64,000 bases of DNA, taken from assembly GCF_014879975.1 (NCBI RefSeq), contig NZ_CP062500.1, positions 248,001 to 312,000 on the forward strand, in the 5' to 3' direction. The translations under genes and the position numbers were made by a program. The notes under the pieces are model-generated. The model searched no databases and had not been told where the DNA came from. It saw nothing but the letters and a program-made list of their open reading frames with translations. Positions 1-9,867 of the stretch are shown one piece after another (within the stretch, counting starts at the first letter, position 1; the number at the start of each line of letters is the position of its first letter). This DNA comes from Vibrio bathopelagicus (GTDB taxonomy: Bacteria; Pseudomonadota; Gammaproteobacteria; Enterobacterales; Vibrionaceae).

Positions 1-875
1 GTTGAGCTCAGCCCCATACGCTGGAATATGTGATGTAGATGCTCACGATCGGGCTTAAAAGGAGAGTCGCCTCTTCTTATTCGGCGAACCATAATTGCCG
101 CCATATCCATTAGGGGAACCGCTATTAGCCATAATGCGGTTACTGGGCGTAGCGGCGGTGCGCTTCCATTTTGACTAGAAAGCAGTAGTAACCAGATCAC
201 TGTGAAGCCAATTAACATGCTCCCCGCATCTCCCATAAATACTTTTCTTTTTCGGCCAAATGCACCGAGATTGAGTAAGATATATGGGCTAATGGTAACG
301 ACTAATACTAGACAAATGTAAGCTAGACTGGATTGACCATCAAAGTTAAGCATAATGCCAAGTCCACCAAAAGTAACGATGGATAGCCCGCCCAATAACC
401 CATCAATCCCATCAACCATGTTGAATGCGTTAATGGCTCCTACCACAGCTAATATGGTCACAAGGTAACCAAACCAACCCAAGGTAATCACATCACCGCT
501 TCCAAATACATCCCCTATTGTATTGAGTTCAATACCGCCGATAACCATCATAATTATCGATAGTCCTGCTTGTACTGCAAACCTCACTTTAAAGCTGATG
601 TCATATTTATCATCCAAAACTCCGATACCAACAAGTATTAGAATACATGCTGCATAGAGCTCTGTATTCGGTAGAATATTTGGGTTGTTGAATAAGAAAT
701 AGACTATAGAGATACAAATCGATACTCCACCAACTAAGGGGATTGCTCCATTATGAAGTTTACGAGCATTTGGCTTATCTACTAATCCTATTTTTTTTGC
801 AAATTTACGCATAGTGAAAGTAGTCGCAAGAGAAAAGAAAAATAGGAAAGAGAGATCAAGGAATGATATGAGCAC
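1..875 (-). CDS. wecA: WecA-type undecaprenyl-phosphate GlcNAc-1-phosphate transferase (C-terminus off the window)
   Basis: Polytopic membrane enzyme that transfers a sugar-1-phosphate from a UDP-sugar to undecaprenyl phosphate, the first membrane step of O-antigen or enterobacterial common antigen synthesis. The translation from a GTG at 875 gives about 291 codons and stays open past base 1. It is strongly hydrophobic and carries the family motifs: the DDxxD catalytic motif (VLDDKYD), NMVDGIDGL, the GDAGS loop, and an HLHH motif near the visible end (HIHH in E. coli WecA). The segment RPVTALWLIAVPLMDMAAIM matches WecA better than MraY. The start could also be the downstream ATG inside the first membrane segment. 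It runs divergently from gpmM and probably marks the edge of a surface-polysaccharide region to the left. The family call is firm; the exact sugar is not provable here. Confidence 0.9.
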   Translation of the reverse strand, partial: MLISFLDLSFLFFFSLATTFTMRKFAKKIGLVDKPNARKLHNGAIPLVGGVSICISIVYFLFNNPNILPNTELYAACILILVGIGVLDDKYDISFKVRFAVQAGLSIIMMVIGGIELNTIGDVFGSGDVITLGWFGYLVTILAVVGAINAFNMVDGIDGLLGGLSIVTFGGLGIMLNFDGQSSLAYICLVLVVTISPYILLNLGAFGRKRKVFMGDAGSMLIGFTVIWLLLLSSQNGSAPPLRPVTALWLIAVPLMDMAAIMVRRIRRGDSPFKPDREHLHHIFQRMGLSS

Positions 876-934
876 GATTCAGCCTAATAATGTATTTTTA
901 GTTATTTTAATGTATTTAGCTTCTAGTTGAAAGA

Positions 935-943
935 GGGGGGGGG
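935..943. repeat. G9 homopolymer tract upstream of wecA
   Basis: Nine consecutive G on the plus strand (C9 on the wecA strand), about 60 bp upstream of the wecA GTG. Homopolymers of this length are prone to slipped-strand length change. Whether it affects wecA transcription is unknown. The rest of the 297-bp gap between wecA and gpmM holds no gene that I can see. Confidence 0.7.
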
Positions 944-1088
944 ATTTACGAGATTTCTCCATTTATCGTACTGGTTTAGGATTATTTAACACTACAATTT
1001 AATAAGGATCCTATCGTATTAGCGAAGGTTCAAATGACATTTTTTTTCACATCTGATCTGCCTACCTGCGACGTTTCTTGATCTTCCG

Positions 1089-1113
1089 CTACAGTTTTGA
1101 CTGTAAACTGTAG
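1089..1113. promoter_or_regulatory. 9-bp perfect inverted repeat in the gpmM promoter region
   Basis: CTACAGTTT and AAACTGTAG are exact reverse complements separated by 7 bp. A TTGACT (1097-1102) lies across the repeat and could be a -35 box with a weak -10 (TACGCT, 1120-1125). The layout fits an operator overlapping a promoter. The binding protein is unknown. Confidence 0.4.
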
Positions 1114-1172
1114 TAAAATTACGCTAATTTGTTTTTATACCGATTTATTTTGAATTGAACGAGGTCAGTCCT

Positions 1173-2705
1173 ATGTCAGCTAAGAAGCCAATGGCTCTAG
1201 TGATCCTTGACGGTTACGGTTACCGTGAAGACAACCAAGACAACGCTATCGCGAACGCTAATACACCTGTATTAGACGGTCTTATTGCTAACCAACCTAA
1301 CACGCTAATCTCGGCTTCTGGCTTAGATGTAGGCCTACCTGATGGCCAAATGGGTAACTCTGAAGTGGGTCACACCAACATCGGTGCGGGTCGAGTGGTA
1401 TACCAAGATCTAACGCGCATTACTAAATCAATCGCAGACGGTGAGTTCGGTCAAACTGAAGCGCTAGTGAGTGCTGTTGATAAAGCGGTTAAAGCCGACA
1501 AAGCGGTTCACATCATGGGCCTTATGTCCCCTGGTGGCGTTCACTCTCATGAAGACCACATCTACGCAGCTGTTGAAATGGCAGCAGAACGTGGCGCAGA
1601 GAAAATCTACCTACACGCATTCCTAGACGGCCGTGATACGCCGCCACGTAGCGCAGAAAACACACTGGCACGTTTCCAAGAGTTGTTCGCTAAGCTAGGT
1701 AAAGGCCGTGTGGCTTCGCTTATTGGCCGTTACTACGCAATGGACCGTGATAACAACTGGGATCGCGTTCAAGAGTCTTACGACCTACTGACTCAAGCGA
1801 AAGGTGACTTCACGTTTGACACAGCTGTTGCTGGCCTAGAAGCGGCTTACGCTCGTGACGAAAACGATGAGTTCGTTAAAGCGACGGAAATCAAAGCGGA
1901 AGGTGAAGAGTCTGCTGCTATCGTTGATGGCGATGCGGTTATCTTCATGAACTACCGTGCTGACCGTGCGCGTGAAATTACTCGTGCGTTCGTGCCTAAC
2001 TTTGACGGTTTTGAGCGTAGCGTATTCCCAGCAATCGACTTTGTGATGCTGACTCAATACGCTGCAGACATCCCACTGCTTTGTGCATTCCCACCGGCTT
2101 CTCTAGAGAACACCTACGGTGAATGGCTATCGAAAGAAGGCAAAACGCAGCTACGTATCTCTGAAACAGAGAAATACGCGCACGTGACGTTCTTCTTCAA
2201 CGGCGGTAAAGAAGACGAGTTTGAAGGCGAAGAGCGTCAGCTTGTTGCTTCTCCAAAAGTAGCAACGTACGACCTACAGCCAGAAATGAGCGCACCAGAG
2301 CTGACTGAAAAGCTTGTTGCTGCTATCAAAGGCGGCAAATACGACGCTATCGTTTGTAACTTCCCTAACTGTGACATGGTTGGACACACTGGCGTTTACG
2401 ATGCAGCAGTTAAAGCTGTAGAGTCGCTAGATGAATGTCTTGGCAAAGTGGTTGAAGCAATCAAAGAAGCCGATGGCCAACTGCTTATCACCGCTGACCA
2501 CGGTAACGCGGAAATGATGGTAAACCCAGAAACGGGCGGCATCCACACGGCGCACACGAACCTACCAGTTCCACTTATCTACGTAGGCAGCAAAGACGTT
2601 GAGTTCAAAGAAGGCGGTAAGCTGTCTGACTTAGCACCAACGATGCTTTCTCTGTCTGGTATTGCAATCCCGCCTGAGATGTCAGGCGATGTGATCGTTA
2701 AATAG
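1173..2705 (+). CDS. gpmM: 2,3-bisphosphoglycerate-independent phosphoglycerate mutase
   Basis: Cytoplasmic glycolytic enzyme that interconverts 3- and 2-phosphoglycerate using two metal ions (usually Mn) and a phosphoserine intermediate. The 510-residue product has the full family length. It opens with [11 protein letters not shown] (metal ligand Asp), followed by [14 protein letters not shown] holding the catalytic Ser, the DGRDTPP segment, and the C-terminal metal-binding motifs TADHGNAE and HTAHT. The start ATG at 1173 is chosen because GAGGT lies 7 nt upstream; an in-frame TTG at 1155 lacks a ribosome binding site. The gene is monocistronic and ends at a strong terminator. Codon use is that of a highly expressed gene. 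Confidence 0.97.
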   Translation: MSAKKPMALVILDGYGYREDNQDNAIANANTPVLDGLIANQPNTLISASGLDVGLPDGQMGNSEVGHTNIGAGRVVYQDLTRITKSIADGEFGQTEALVSAVDKAVKADKAVHIMGLMSPGGVHSHEDHIYAAVEMAAERGAEKIYLHAFLDGRDTPPRSAENTLARFQELFAKLGKGRVASLIGRYYAMDRDNNWDRVQESYDLLTQAKGDFTFDTAVAGLEAAYARDENDEFVKATEIKAEGEESAAIVDGDAVIFMNYRADRAREITRAFVPNFDGFERSVFPAIDFVMLTQYAADIPLLCAFPPASLENTYGEWLSKEGKTQLRISETEKYAHVTFFFNGGKEDEFEGEERQLVASPKVATYDLQPEMSAPELTEKLVAAIKGGKYDAIVCNFPNCDMVGHTGVYDAAVKAVESLDECLGKVVEAIKEADGQLLITADHGNAEMMVNPETGGIHTAHTNLPVPLIYVGSKDVEFKEGGKLSDLAPTMLSLSGIAIPPEMSGDVIVK

Positions 2706-2746
2706 TTGTTTGGCTCAGTGATTCACGTTGAGCTTTAACGATTTTG

Positions 2747-2777
2747 AAAGCCCGCACTTCAAAGTGCGGGCTTTTTT
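2747..2777 (+). terminator. Rho-independent terminator of gpmM
   Basis: A GC-rich stem of about 12 bp (arms around AGCCCGCACTT and AAGTGCGGGCT) with a 2-3 nt loop, followed by a run of T, 42 bp after the gpmM stop. Confidence 0.9.
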
Positions 2778-2780
2778 ATA

Positions 2781-2810
2781 GATGCGAGTAAGCGGGATTC
2801 GAAAAGCTTG
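2781..2810. repeat. Dispersed repeat family C, copy 1
   Basis: Variant of a unit reading approximately GATGCGAGTAAACGAGATTC followed by GAAGAGC. Copies recur in several gaps in the first 15 kb. This copy directly follows the gpmM terminator. Confidence 0.55.
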
Positions 2811-2823
2811 AAAGGCAGATTCG

Positions 2824-2851
2824 AGATGCGAGTAAACGAGATTCGAAGAGC
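2824..2851. repeat. Dispersed repeat family C, copy 2
   Basis: A closer match to the family C consensus, in the same orientation as copy 1 and 43 bp from it. The 316-bp gap from gpmM to the alkyltransferase gene consists almost entirely of the terminator, two C repeats, one B hairpin and one A hairpin. Confidence 0.6.
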
Positions 2852-2897
2852 ATAATAGCTTAAAAATAGATTAGACAAAGGCCTTAATGATTTCGTC

Positions 2898-2929
2898 ATT
2901 CCAGAATTGAGGAACGAAATATCTGGAAT
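2898..2929. repeat. Dispersed hairpin repeat family B, copy 1
   Basis: ATTCCAGA and TCTGGAAT arms are exact reverse complements enclosing 16 nt that include GAGGAACGAA. The same 32-bp hairpin recurs at 3612-3643 and, inverted, at 8815-8846. Confidence 0.75.
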
Positions 2930-2977
2930 CTCATGCCTCGTATGACTTGTCATATTTGGTGTTCAACATAAAGAGAG

Positions 2978-3012
2978 ATTCCCTATCACGCTCGTCCTTC
3001 GCTGTAGGGAAT
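2978..3012. repeat. Dispersed hairpin repeat family A, copy 1
   Basis: ATTCCCTA and TAGGGAAT arms enclose 19 nt containing a GCTCGT core. It recurs at 3677-3711 and, inverted, at 8879-8913. Each copy sits 30-50 bp from a family B hairpin. Confidence 0.75.
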
Positions 3013-3021
3013 GATAGAGAG

Positions 3022-3510
3022 TTATTTGCTAGATTGAGTCAGAACCGAATGCTCGAAATCCAACAACCATTCTTTACGGTTCATGCCGCCGGTGTAGCCA
3101 GTTAACGTTCCATTTACGCCGATGACTCGATGGCAGGGTACAACAATACTAAATGGGTTCTTGCCATTTGCACCACCCACCGCTCTTACGGCTTTTGGGT
3201 TATCCATTTTTTTCGCTTGTTCGCCGTAGCTGATGGTTTCTCCATAAGGAATGGTTGTTAAAGCCTGCCAAGATGCTTTTTGAAAGTCAGTGCCTTTTAT
3301 CGCTCTTAATGGCAAATCGAATTCTGTTCGTTGACCTGCAAAGTACTCATCTAACTGTTTCATCGCCAGTTGGCAAAGGTTATCTGGATTGCTAGTCTTT
3401 TGCTCTTCGTGATTTATATGGTCAATTTCAATAATCGACACACCATTACTAACAATGAACATCTTGCCAATCGGTGCGTCATAAAGCATTTTGTAAGTGG
3501 TTTCTTCCAT
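3022..3510 (-). CDS. ogt: Methylated-DNA--[protein]-cysteine S-methyltransferase (Ogt type)
   Basis: Suicide DNA repair protein that moves the alkyl group from O6-alkylguanine to its own cysteine. The 162-residue product has the usual Ogt length, with a short N-terminal ribonuclease-H-like part and a C-terminal DNA-binding part. The active-site motif VVPCHRVIG is intact, preceded by YGETISYGEQA and the conserved RAVGGANGKNP. A GGAAG lies shortly upstream of the ATG at 3510. It is a single-gene unit flanked on both sides by hairpin repeats. The symbol follows domain size; an Ada-type transcription factor is excluded because the Ada N-terminal domain is absent. Confidence 0.92.
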   Translation of the reverse strand: MEETTYKMLYDAPIGKMFIVSNGVSIIEIDHINHEEQKTSNPDNLCQLAMKQLDEYFAGQRTEFDLPLRAIKGTDFQKASWQALTTIPYGETISYGEQAKKMDNPKAVRAVGGANGKNPFSIVVPCHRVIGVNGTLTGYTGGMNRKEWLLDFEHSVLTQSSK

Positions 3511-3544
3511 ATCATCTTCCCTCTTCTAGTCTCTTTCTGCTCTC

Positions 3545-3579
3545 AAGCTTTTCGAATTCCGTTTACCCGAATCTCGCAT
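3545..3579. repeat. Dispersed repeat family C, inverted variant
   Basis: Reads as the reverse complement of the family C unit with a duplicated or altered centre (TCTCGCAT, GTTTACC and AAGCTTTTCGAA blocks recognisable). It lies just upstream of the alkyltransferase gene. Confidence 0.45.
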
Positions 3580-3611
3580 TTGCTTTATATCTCTCGATAC
3601 CATAAAGCGTT

Positions 3612-3643
3612 ATTCCAAAACTGAGGGACGAAGTGTCTGGAAT
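3612..3643. repeat. Dispersed hairpin repeat family B, copy 2
   Basis: Same orientation as copy 1, with one left-arm mismatch (ATTCCAAA against TCTGGAAT). The GAGGGACGAA core is kept. Confidence 0.7.
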
Positions 3644-3676
3644 CTAAAACAACGAGCCATTAGTTATGGACAATAG

Positions 3677-3711
3677 ATTCCCTACTGCGCTCGTACCTCG
3701 CTATAGGGAAT
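3677..3711. repeat. Dispersed hairpin repeat family A, copy 2
   Basis: ATTCCCTA and TAGGGAAT arms with the core GCTCGTACCTCG. It follows B copy 2 as A1 follows B1, so the pair moves or is duplicated as a unit. Confidence 0.75.
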
Positions 3712-3773
3712 GACGGAGTTTAATTAGTAGAGCGTCACTAGAGTATTACATCTGCTCTTATGCTCTTATGCTC

Positions 3774-5123
3774 TTATATCTTTTCGCATCTCGAATCTAC
3801 TTGAGCTCTAACACGAAGCGCAAACAAGTACCCTGAAATACCACCCATGATGTTCCCCAAGGCTAAACCAATAAACAACCCTTCGACGCCATTGATTTGG
3901 CTACCTACCCAAGCGAATGGCAAGGTAAAGACAAACAAACGCATGAAGCTCCATTGAAAGGCTTTGAGCGGTTGATGCATAGCATTCATCGCGCCGATCA
4001 GCATCATTACAATACCTTGGAATCCATAGCTAAATGGGACAACTAACAAGTAATGCCACAAGATGCCTCGCACTGACTCTTCTTGAGAAAAGAGGGCGGC
4101 TAAAGGGATGCTCAATGGCACCATCATGAAGAAAATCAAACTTTGGAACATCACCGCAAAGCGCATGCTTAAGAACAGAGCCTTGAAACTGCGCTGTGGG
4201 TTATCAGCGCCAAAGTTTTGCGCCATGAAAGGCGTGAGGGCAGAAGTTAAAGACATCAACACGATGATCAAAATCGATTCAATACGCTGGGCAGCACCAT
4301 AAGCCGCCACGGCTTCTGTCCCTTGTTTGGCTAACATCATCATGATTATGGCGCCAGCAATTGGGTTCAGGGCATTGGAAAGGGCAGCAGGTGTGCCGAT
4401 GGTTAAGATCTGTTTCCAGTCATCGATGAGGTTTTTTAGTTTGGGCGGAGCAAGCAGCTTTTCTCGTATGGTTAACACATACAGTGAGCCACACAACGCA
4501 CCAAACCAACTGAATCCGCTAGCAATGGCTGCGCCTTGAATCCCTAGCTCAGGAAAAGGCCCGTAACCGAAGATCAGCAGTGGGTCGAGAATGCCGTTAA
4601 TAAGGCCGGCCAGCATCATGATCTTGGCGGGTGTTTTTGTATCGCCGCTCGCTCGTATCGCGCTGTTGCCGGCCATAGGAATCACAAGCAGAGGTATCGC
4701 TAAGTACCAGACTGACATGTATTCGGATATCAGTGGCAGTAACTCAGGCTCTGCTCCCAATAGTGTAAACATGGGTTCTAGCGTTACAAGCCCTAGAGTT
4801 GATGCAAAGCCAACAAGAAGCACCGCAAGTAATAAACCGTGACAAGTAAAGCGAGCCGCATTTTGCGCGCAGCCTTGGCCAAGTAACCTTCCGATACACG
4901 TTGATAAGCCAATGCCTATACCCATAGTAATGCAGTTGATGGCAAAGGTGACAGGGAAGGTGAAACTCACGGCTGCAAGGGCTTGCGTGCCAAGCAATGA
5001 GATAAAGAAAGTATCGACAAGGTTAAACATCAAGATCGCCACCATGCCGAATATCGTCGGTATGGCCATAGTGCGCAGAGTCTGTGCTATCGGGGCCGTG
5101 AGAAGCCCATGCTTATCTTGCAT
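3774..5123 (-). CDS. MATE-family multidrug/toxin efflux transporter
   Basis: Inner-membrane cation-coupled drug antiporter, about 12 transmembrane segments over 449 residues, the normal MATE length. Recognisable features are the N-terminal half starting TMAIPTIFGMVAILMFNLVD, the loop GNSAIRASGDTKTPAK typical of bacterial MATE proteins, and the repeat-symmetric second half beginning ILTIGTPAALSNALNP. The ATG at 5123 has only a weak ribosome binding site. The last codons run into a family C-like repeat (about 3779-3798), so the C-terminal tail (RAQVDSRCEKI) is probably repeat-encoded and not conserved. Substrate unknown; NorM, DinF and VcmN-like subfamilies cannot be separated by eye. Confidence 0.9.
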   Translation of the reverse strand: MQDKHGLLTAPIAQTLRTMAIPTIFGMVAILMFNLVDTFFISLLGTQALAAVSFTFPVTFAINCITMGIGIGLSTCIGRLLGQGCAQNAARFTCHGLLLAVLLVGFASTLGLVTLEPMFTLLGAEPELLPLISEYMSVWYLAIPLLVIPMAGNSAIRASGDTKTPAKIMMLAGLINGILDPLLIFGYGPFPELGIQGAAIASGFSWFGALCGSLYVLTIREKLLAPPKLKNLIDDWKQILTIGTPAALSNALNPIAGAIIMMMLAKQGTEAVAAYGAAQRIESILIIVLMSLTSALTPFMAQNFGADNPQRSFKALFLSMRFAVMFQSLIFFMMVPLSIPLAALFSQEESVRGILWHYLLVVPFSYGFQGIVMMLIGAMNAMHQPLKAFQWSFMRLFVFTLPFAWVGSQINGVEGLFIGLALGNIMGGISGYLFALRVRAQVDSRCEKI

Positions 5124-5282
5124 GTAAAACGCCGATTGAACTAGAATAGTAGAGGTAGAATACAGTGAATTGTCATCTCTCTGAAGATTACTTTCATAAA
5201 GTTTACAAATCGTACAATACTAACAGCATACGGTGTGATAGCATTCTGCCGTTAATTATTTAGATGTTTTGAGAGATTTATA

Positions 5283-6407
5283 GTGAAGCAGCAGACACAA
5301 CCACAGCCGTACTCCCCGCATAATCCACCGATGTACACAACGAACGATGAGATTGATCTGAGAGAGCTTTTCAAGGCACTGTGGGACGGTAAGTTAATCG
5401 TCATATTGGTGACTGCTTTATTCACTGCTAGTAGTATTGGGTTTGCTTTATTGGCTCAAGAATGGTGGTCTTCTAATGCCAAGGTCACAGAGGCTCAACC
5501 TCAAAATTTAGCTGCATATCAGCAACAAGTGAAGCAGTTTCAACCTGTTTTTAATATTTACCAAGATGATGGCACAGTTTTGGTGAGTCAGGAGTTGGAT
5601 GATTTAGTTGATGTAGAGGTTTTATTTAAACGTTTTGTAAACACCTTTGGTTCAAGCAATAATAAGAGAGCATTTTTAGACCAGAATACTGAGTTCCAGC
5701 AACTAAAAGTGGCAACGACTGCTAATGCTTCTAATTTGACTGAGGATGAAGCAAGGGCTTTATATGCTCGATGGTTTGAGCGAATTTCAGCGTCTAAAGT
5801 GGATAAAAAAGATCGTAATTCACCATATACTATTAGTTTTCAAACAACGACTAAGGAAAGTAGTTTTGATTTGCTAACCTCTTATGTTTCTTTCACTGAG
5901 TCGAAGGTCCGTGAGGATGCGTTTAGTAATCTGAAGGCGTTCGTTAATAGTAAACGTAATGAATTAATTCAGCAAAAACGAATTCTTGAAAGTCAGGCTA
6001 AGAACCAATTATTAGTTGAAACTGAACGAACGAAGTATGCTGTTGAGATTGCTCAGGCTGCTGGTGTGGAAAAACCAACCCAAACTGGTAATGATAAAGA
6101 AATCTTTGGTATAGAATTAGGTGCAAAAGGCCTTGAAGCGAAAGTTAAAGCTTTGGATTCACTAAAGAACTTAACCGTTATTGAGCCTCGCCTTCTGAAA
6201 ATTAATGCAAAATTGGACATGCTGAATAACCTTGAAATTGACCGCTCTGTTGATTTTCAAACGTTCCGTTACCTAGAAAATGTTGAGCAGCCGATAACTC
6301 GAGACAAACCTAAGCGTGCTTTGATTGTCGTTCTTGGCACATTGTTAGGTGGCATGTTGGGTGTTGCGATAGTTCTAATACGTTTTGCGTTTAGGAAAGA
6401 AGACTAA
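5283..6407 (+). CDS. Wzz-family polysaccharide chain-length determinant
   Basis: Inner-membrane polysaccharide co-polymerase that sets O-antigen or related chain length together with Wzy. The 374-residue product has the class architecture: a cytoplasmic N-terminus (EIDLRELFKALWDGK), a first membrane helix at about 36-60, a large periplasmic domain rich in coiled-coil-type heptads (about 60-340), and a C-terminal Pro-rich helix region (EQPITRDKPKRALIVVLGTLLGG). Start is GTG at 5283 with GAGAG upstream. The base composition is AT-richer and codon use less optimised than gpmM and groEL, as is usual for polysaccharide genes. It stands alone, with wecA about 4.4 kb away. Confidence 0.9.
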   Translation: MKQQTQPQPYSPHNPPMYTTNDEIDLRELFKALWDGKLIVILVTALFTASSIGFALLAQEWWSSNAKVTEAQPQNLAAYQQQVKQFQPVFNIYQDDGTVLVSQELDDLVDVEVLFKRFVNTFGSSNNKRAFLDQNTEFQQLKVATTANASNLTEDEARALYARWFERISASKVDKKDRNSPYTISFQTTTKESSFDLLTSYVSFTESKVREDAFSNLKAFVNSKRNELIQQKRILESQAKNQLLVETERTKYAVEIAQAAGVEKPTQTGNDKEIFGIELGAKGLEAKVKALDSLKNLTVIEPRLLKINAKLDMLNNLEIDRSVDFQTFRYLENVEQPITRDKPKRALIVVLGTLLGGMLGVAIVLIRFAFRKED

Positions 6408-6525
6408 GTTATTTTTTAATGGCTAGTAGTCAGCTACTAGCCATTTCTCCTATGTTTCGTAGTTGCTTAGACCCCACATTTATTTCTCTATCTTCCCATC
6501 GCCCTTATGACTATCTGCTCTCAAA

Positions 6526-6552
6526 GCTCTTCGCTACTCGTTTACTCGCATC
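6526..6552. repeat. Dispersed repeat family C, inverted copy
   Basis: GCTCTTCG plus CTCGTTTACTCGCATC blocks, the reverse complement of the family C consensus, in the gap between wzz and groES upstream of the sigma32 promoter. Confidence 0.55.
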
Positions 6553-6592
6553 CCGTATCTGCTCTTTGGATCACAATTTTTCTCTTTCACCC

Positions 6593-6620
6593 CTTGGGAT
6601 CTTTCACTTCGCCCCAACAT
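6593..6620 (+). promoter_or_regulatory. Sigma32-type heat-shock promoter of groESL
   Basis: CTTGGGA (6593-6599), a 12-bp spacer, then CCCCAACAT (6612-6620). This resembles the sigma32 consensus CTTGAAA / CCCCATNT and has the same spacing as the E. coli groE promoter. It lies 68 bp upstream of the groES start. Confidence 0.7.
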
Positions 6621-6687
6621 ACTCTTTAACCCCATGCCAATCGTGGCAACTATCAAATTAAATGGAAATTATCAGGAGATACGACCG

Positions 6688-6978
6688 ATGAATATCCGTC
6701 CTCTACACGACCGAGTTATCGTTGAGCGCCAAGAAGTTGAATCTAAATCTGCTGGTGGCATCGTTCTAACTGGTTCTGCCGCTGAAAAATCAACTCGCGG
6801 TACAATTCTAGCTGTTGGCAAAGGCCGCATTCTAGAAAATGGTTCAGTACAACCATTGGACGTTAAAGTTGGCGATACTGTTATCTTTTCTGAAGGCTAC
6901 GGCACTAAAACTGAAAAGATCGACGGCAAAGAAGTTCTGATCATGTCTGAAAACGACATCATGGCGATCGTTGAGTAA
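6688..6978 (+). CDS. groES: Co-chaperonin GroES
   Basis: Heptameric lid of the GroEL folding chamber in the cytoplasm. It is 96 residues, the standard length, starting [16 protein letters not shown]. The mobile loop region (SAGGIVLTG) that contacts GroEL is present, as is the terminal segment [12 protein letters not shown]. The ATG at 6688 has AGGAG about 9 nt upstream; a longer in-frame start at 6634 is not supported. It is first in the groES-groEL operon (52-bp gap), driven by a sigma32-type promoter. Confidence 0.98.
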   Translation: MNIRPLHDRVIVERQEVESKSAGGIVLTGSAAEKSTRGTILAVGKGRILENGSVQPLDVKVGDTVIFSEGYGTKTEKIDGKEVLIMSENDIMAIVE

Positions 6979-7009
6979 TCCGACCCATAAAACTGAACTG
7001 ACTGAATAA

Positions 7010-8677
<1,668 letters not shown>

Positions 8678-8722
8678 TCATCCCCTTTCTCTATAGCAGA
8701 GAAAGCCATACATAAGCTGTAG

Positions 8723-8747
8723 AACGGAGACCTCGGTCTCCGTTTTT
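8723..8747 (+). terminator. Rho-independent terminator of groESL
   Basis: A 10-bp perfect stem (AACGGAGACC / GGTCTCCGTT) with a TC loop and seven T, 45 bp after the groEL stop. Confidence 0.92.
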
Positions 8748-8814
8748 TTATGTTTTGAAATAGTCACTCCCTACTGCTCTTTGCTATACGCACCAGAGGA
8801 TTTTGTGTTCTGAG

Positions 8815-8846
8815 ATTCCAGAAACTTCGTTCCTCAGTTCTGGAAT
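8815..8846. repeat. Dispersed hairpin repeat family B, copy 3 (inverted)
   Basis: ATTCCAGA and TCTGGAAT arms. The reverse complement of the core (GAGGAACGAA) matches copies 1 and 2, so this copy is in opposite orientation. Confidence 0.75.
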
Positions 8847-8878
8847 GACGCTAATTACTTCCTGAATTGATTAGCGTC

Positions 8879-8913
8879 ATTCCCTACATCGAGGTACGAG
8901 CGTGATAGGGAAC
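8879..8913. repeat. Dispersed hairpin repeat family A, copy 3 (inverted)
   Basis: The reverse complement matches copies 1 and 2 (core GCTCGTACCTCG), with one terminal arm mismatch. It is separated from the B hairpin by 32 bp containing a short imperfect mirror (GACGCTAAT / ATTAGCGTC). Confidence 0.75.
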
Positions 8914-9128
8914 CTTTACAGCCCTCAAATAGAAACATGGGCGTAGACAGCTACTCTTACCTCTCCCCGTATCCCTTTCTTTATATTGCTCTTTATGATT
9001 TAGCGGCTTATATTCAACAGTGCAGTTATGACATTGATTTAACATGGCTAACTGTTTAATTAAGGATAATAAATGCTTGATCGATAATGTATAAATCAAG
9101 TTAATAATAGTCAGTGGAGACTTCCCCA

Positions 9129-9686
9129 ATGAAAAAATTACTTTCAGTATTAGCTGTGTCTGCCGCGGTAATGGCACCGGCTGCATTCGCTTCTTCGCCT
9201 GTTATGTTCTCAACCATTAACGGCTTCAACGCACCTGACTCAGATGCTGTTGGCGGTGTGCGCTTGGCTTTACTTCATGGACAAGTGAACGACCTTAAAG
9301 GCCTTGATCTTGCTGTTGTTGGTATGTCAGAGACGCAAACGACAACGGGTGTGAACTTGGGTATTTTCGGTGCATCAAAAGTGAATCAAGAGATGACAGG
9401 TGCATCACTTGGTTTCTTTAACTGGAATACAGGTAAAACAACGGGTCTGAACCTAGGTGCGGTGAACATCACTAATGATGTGAAAGGTGCAAACGTGAGC
9501 TTTGTGAACTACTCAGAAGGTAACACGATGGTTGATGTTGGCGCAGCTAACCTTTCAGAAGTGTCTACGGTTCAGGTTGGTATCTTCAACAAAACCAACA
9601 AAATCGAAGGTGTACAAGTTGGTTTGATCAACTGTGCGGACAATGGTTTTTTCCCATGCTTCCCAATCGTAAACTTCGCTAAGTAA
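9129..9686 (+). CDS. VC2662-like secreted repeat protein
   Basis: An 185-residue protein with a clear signal peptide (MKKLLSVLAVSAAVMAPAAFA, cleavage after AFA). The mature part is built of loosely repeated units of about 20 residues with a G(V/L)NLG or GxxVGxxN pattern, which suggests a beta-solenoid or stacked beta structure. Two Cys lie near the C-terminus. It resembles the Vibrio family named after VC2662, which has no known function and lies close to groEL in V. cholerae (from memory). The ATG at 9129 is preceded by GGAGA 8 nt upstream. An intrinsic terminator follows. Location is probably periplasmic or outer surface; no activity is inferred. Confidence 0.8.
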   Translation: MKKLLSVLAVSAAVMAPAAFASSPVMFSTINGFNAPDSDAVGGVRLALLHGQVNDLKGLDLAVVGMSETQTTTGVNLGIFGASKVNQEMTGASLGFFNWNTGKTTGLNLGAVNITNDVKGANVSFVNYSEGNTMVDVGAANLSEVSTVQVGIFNKTNKIEGVQVGLINCADNGFFPCFPIVNFAK

Positions 9687-9722
9687 GCGATGTAGAGTTT
9701 TATCTACCGAACCATTAATTCT

Positions 9723-9749
9723 CGCCTAAGCCTTGGTTTAGGCGTTTTT
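9723..9749 (+). terminator. Rho-independent terminator after the VC2662-like gene
   Basis: CGCCTAA / TTAGGCG stem with an 8-nt loop and a T5 run, 37 bp after the stop codon. Confidence 0.8.
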
Positions 9750-9806
9750 CTATCACCAGCAGTCTGAATAATAAATAACCAATAGGCAATTTGTTTTATA
9801 TTTACA

Positions 9807-9834
9807 TTGCTACTTGTTTATCAATGGGTACAAT
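9807..9834 (+). promoter_or_regulatory. Possible sigma70 promoter of the diguanylate cyclase gene
   Basis: TTGCTA (9807-9812), 16-bp spacer, TACAAT (9829-9834). It is placed about 34 bp upstream of the TTG start at 9868. Confidence 0.4.
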
Positions 9835-9867
9835 GTGCGATAAAATTACAACGCTGGCTTATATGTT

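Larger units (their letters stand above)
8748..9128. other. Gap between groEL terminator and the VC2662-like gene
   Basis: About 380 bp holding one inverted B hairpin and one inverted A hairpin (listed separately), then AT-rich sequence before the next gene. I see no convincing coding sequence or consensus promoter, although a promoter for the following gene must lie here or upstream. Confidence 0.5.

Noticed and set aside
2759..2953. 64-codon minus-strand frame after gpmM
   Set aside because: It is formed by C and B repeat sequence and the gpmM terminator.
6419..6661. 80-codon frame upstream of groES
   Set aside because: It covers a C repeat and the sigma32 promoter; composition is not protein-like and no ribosome binding site is seen.
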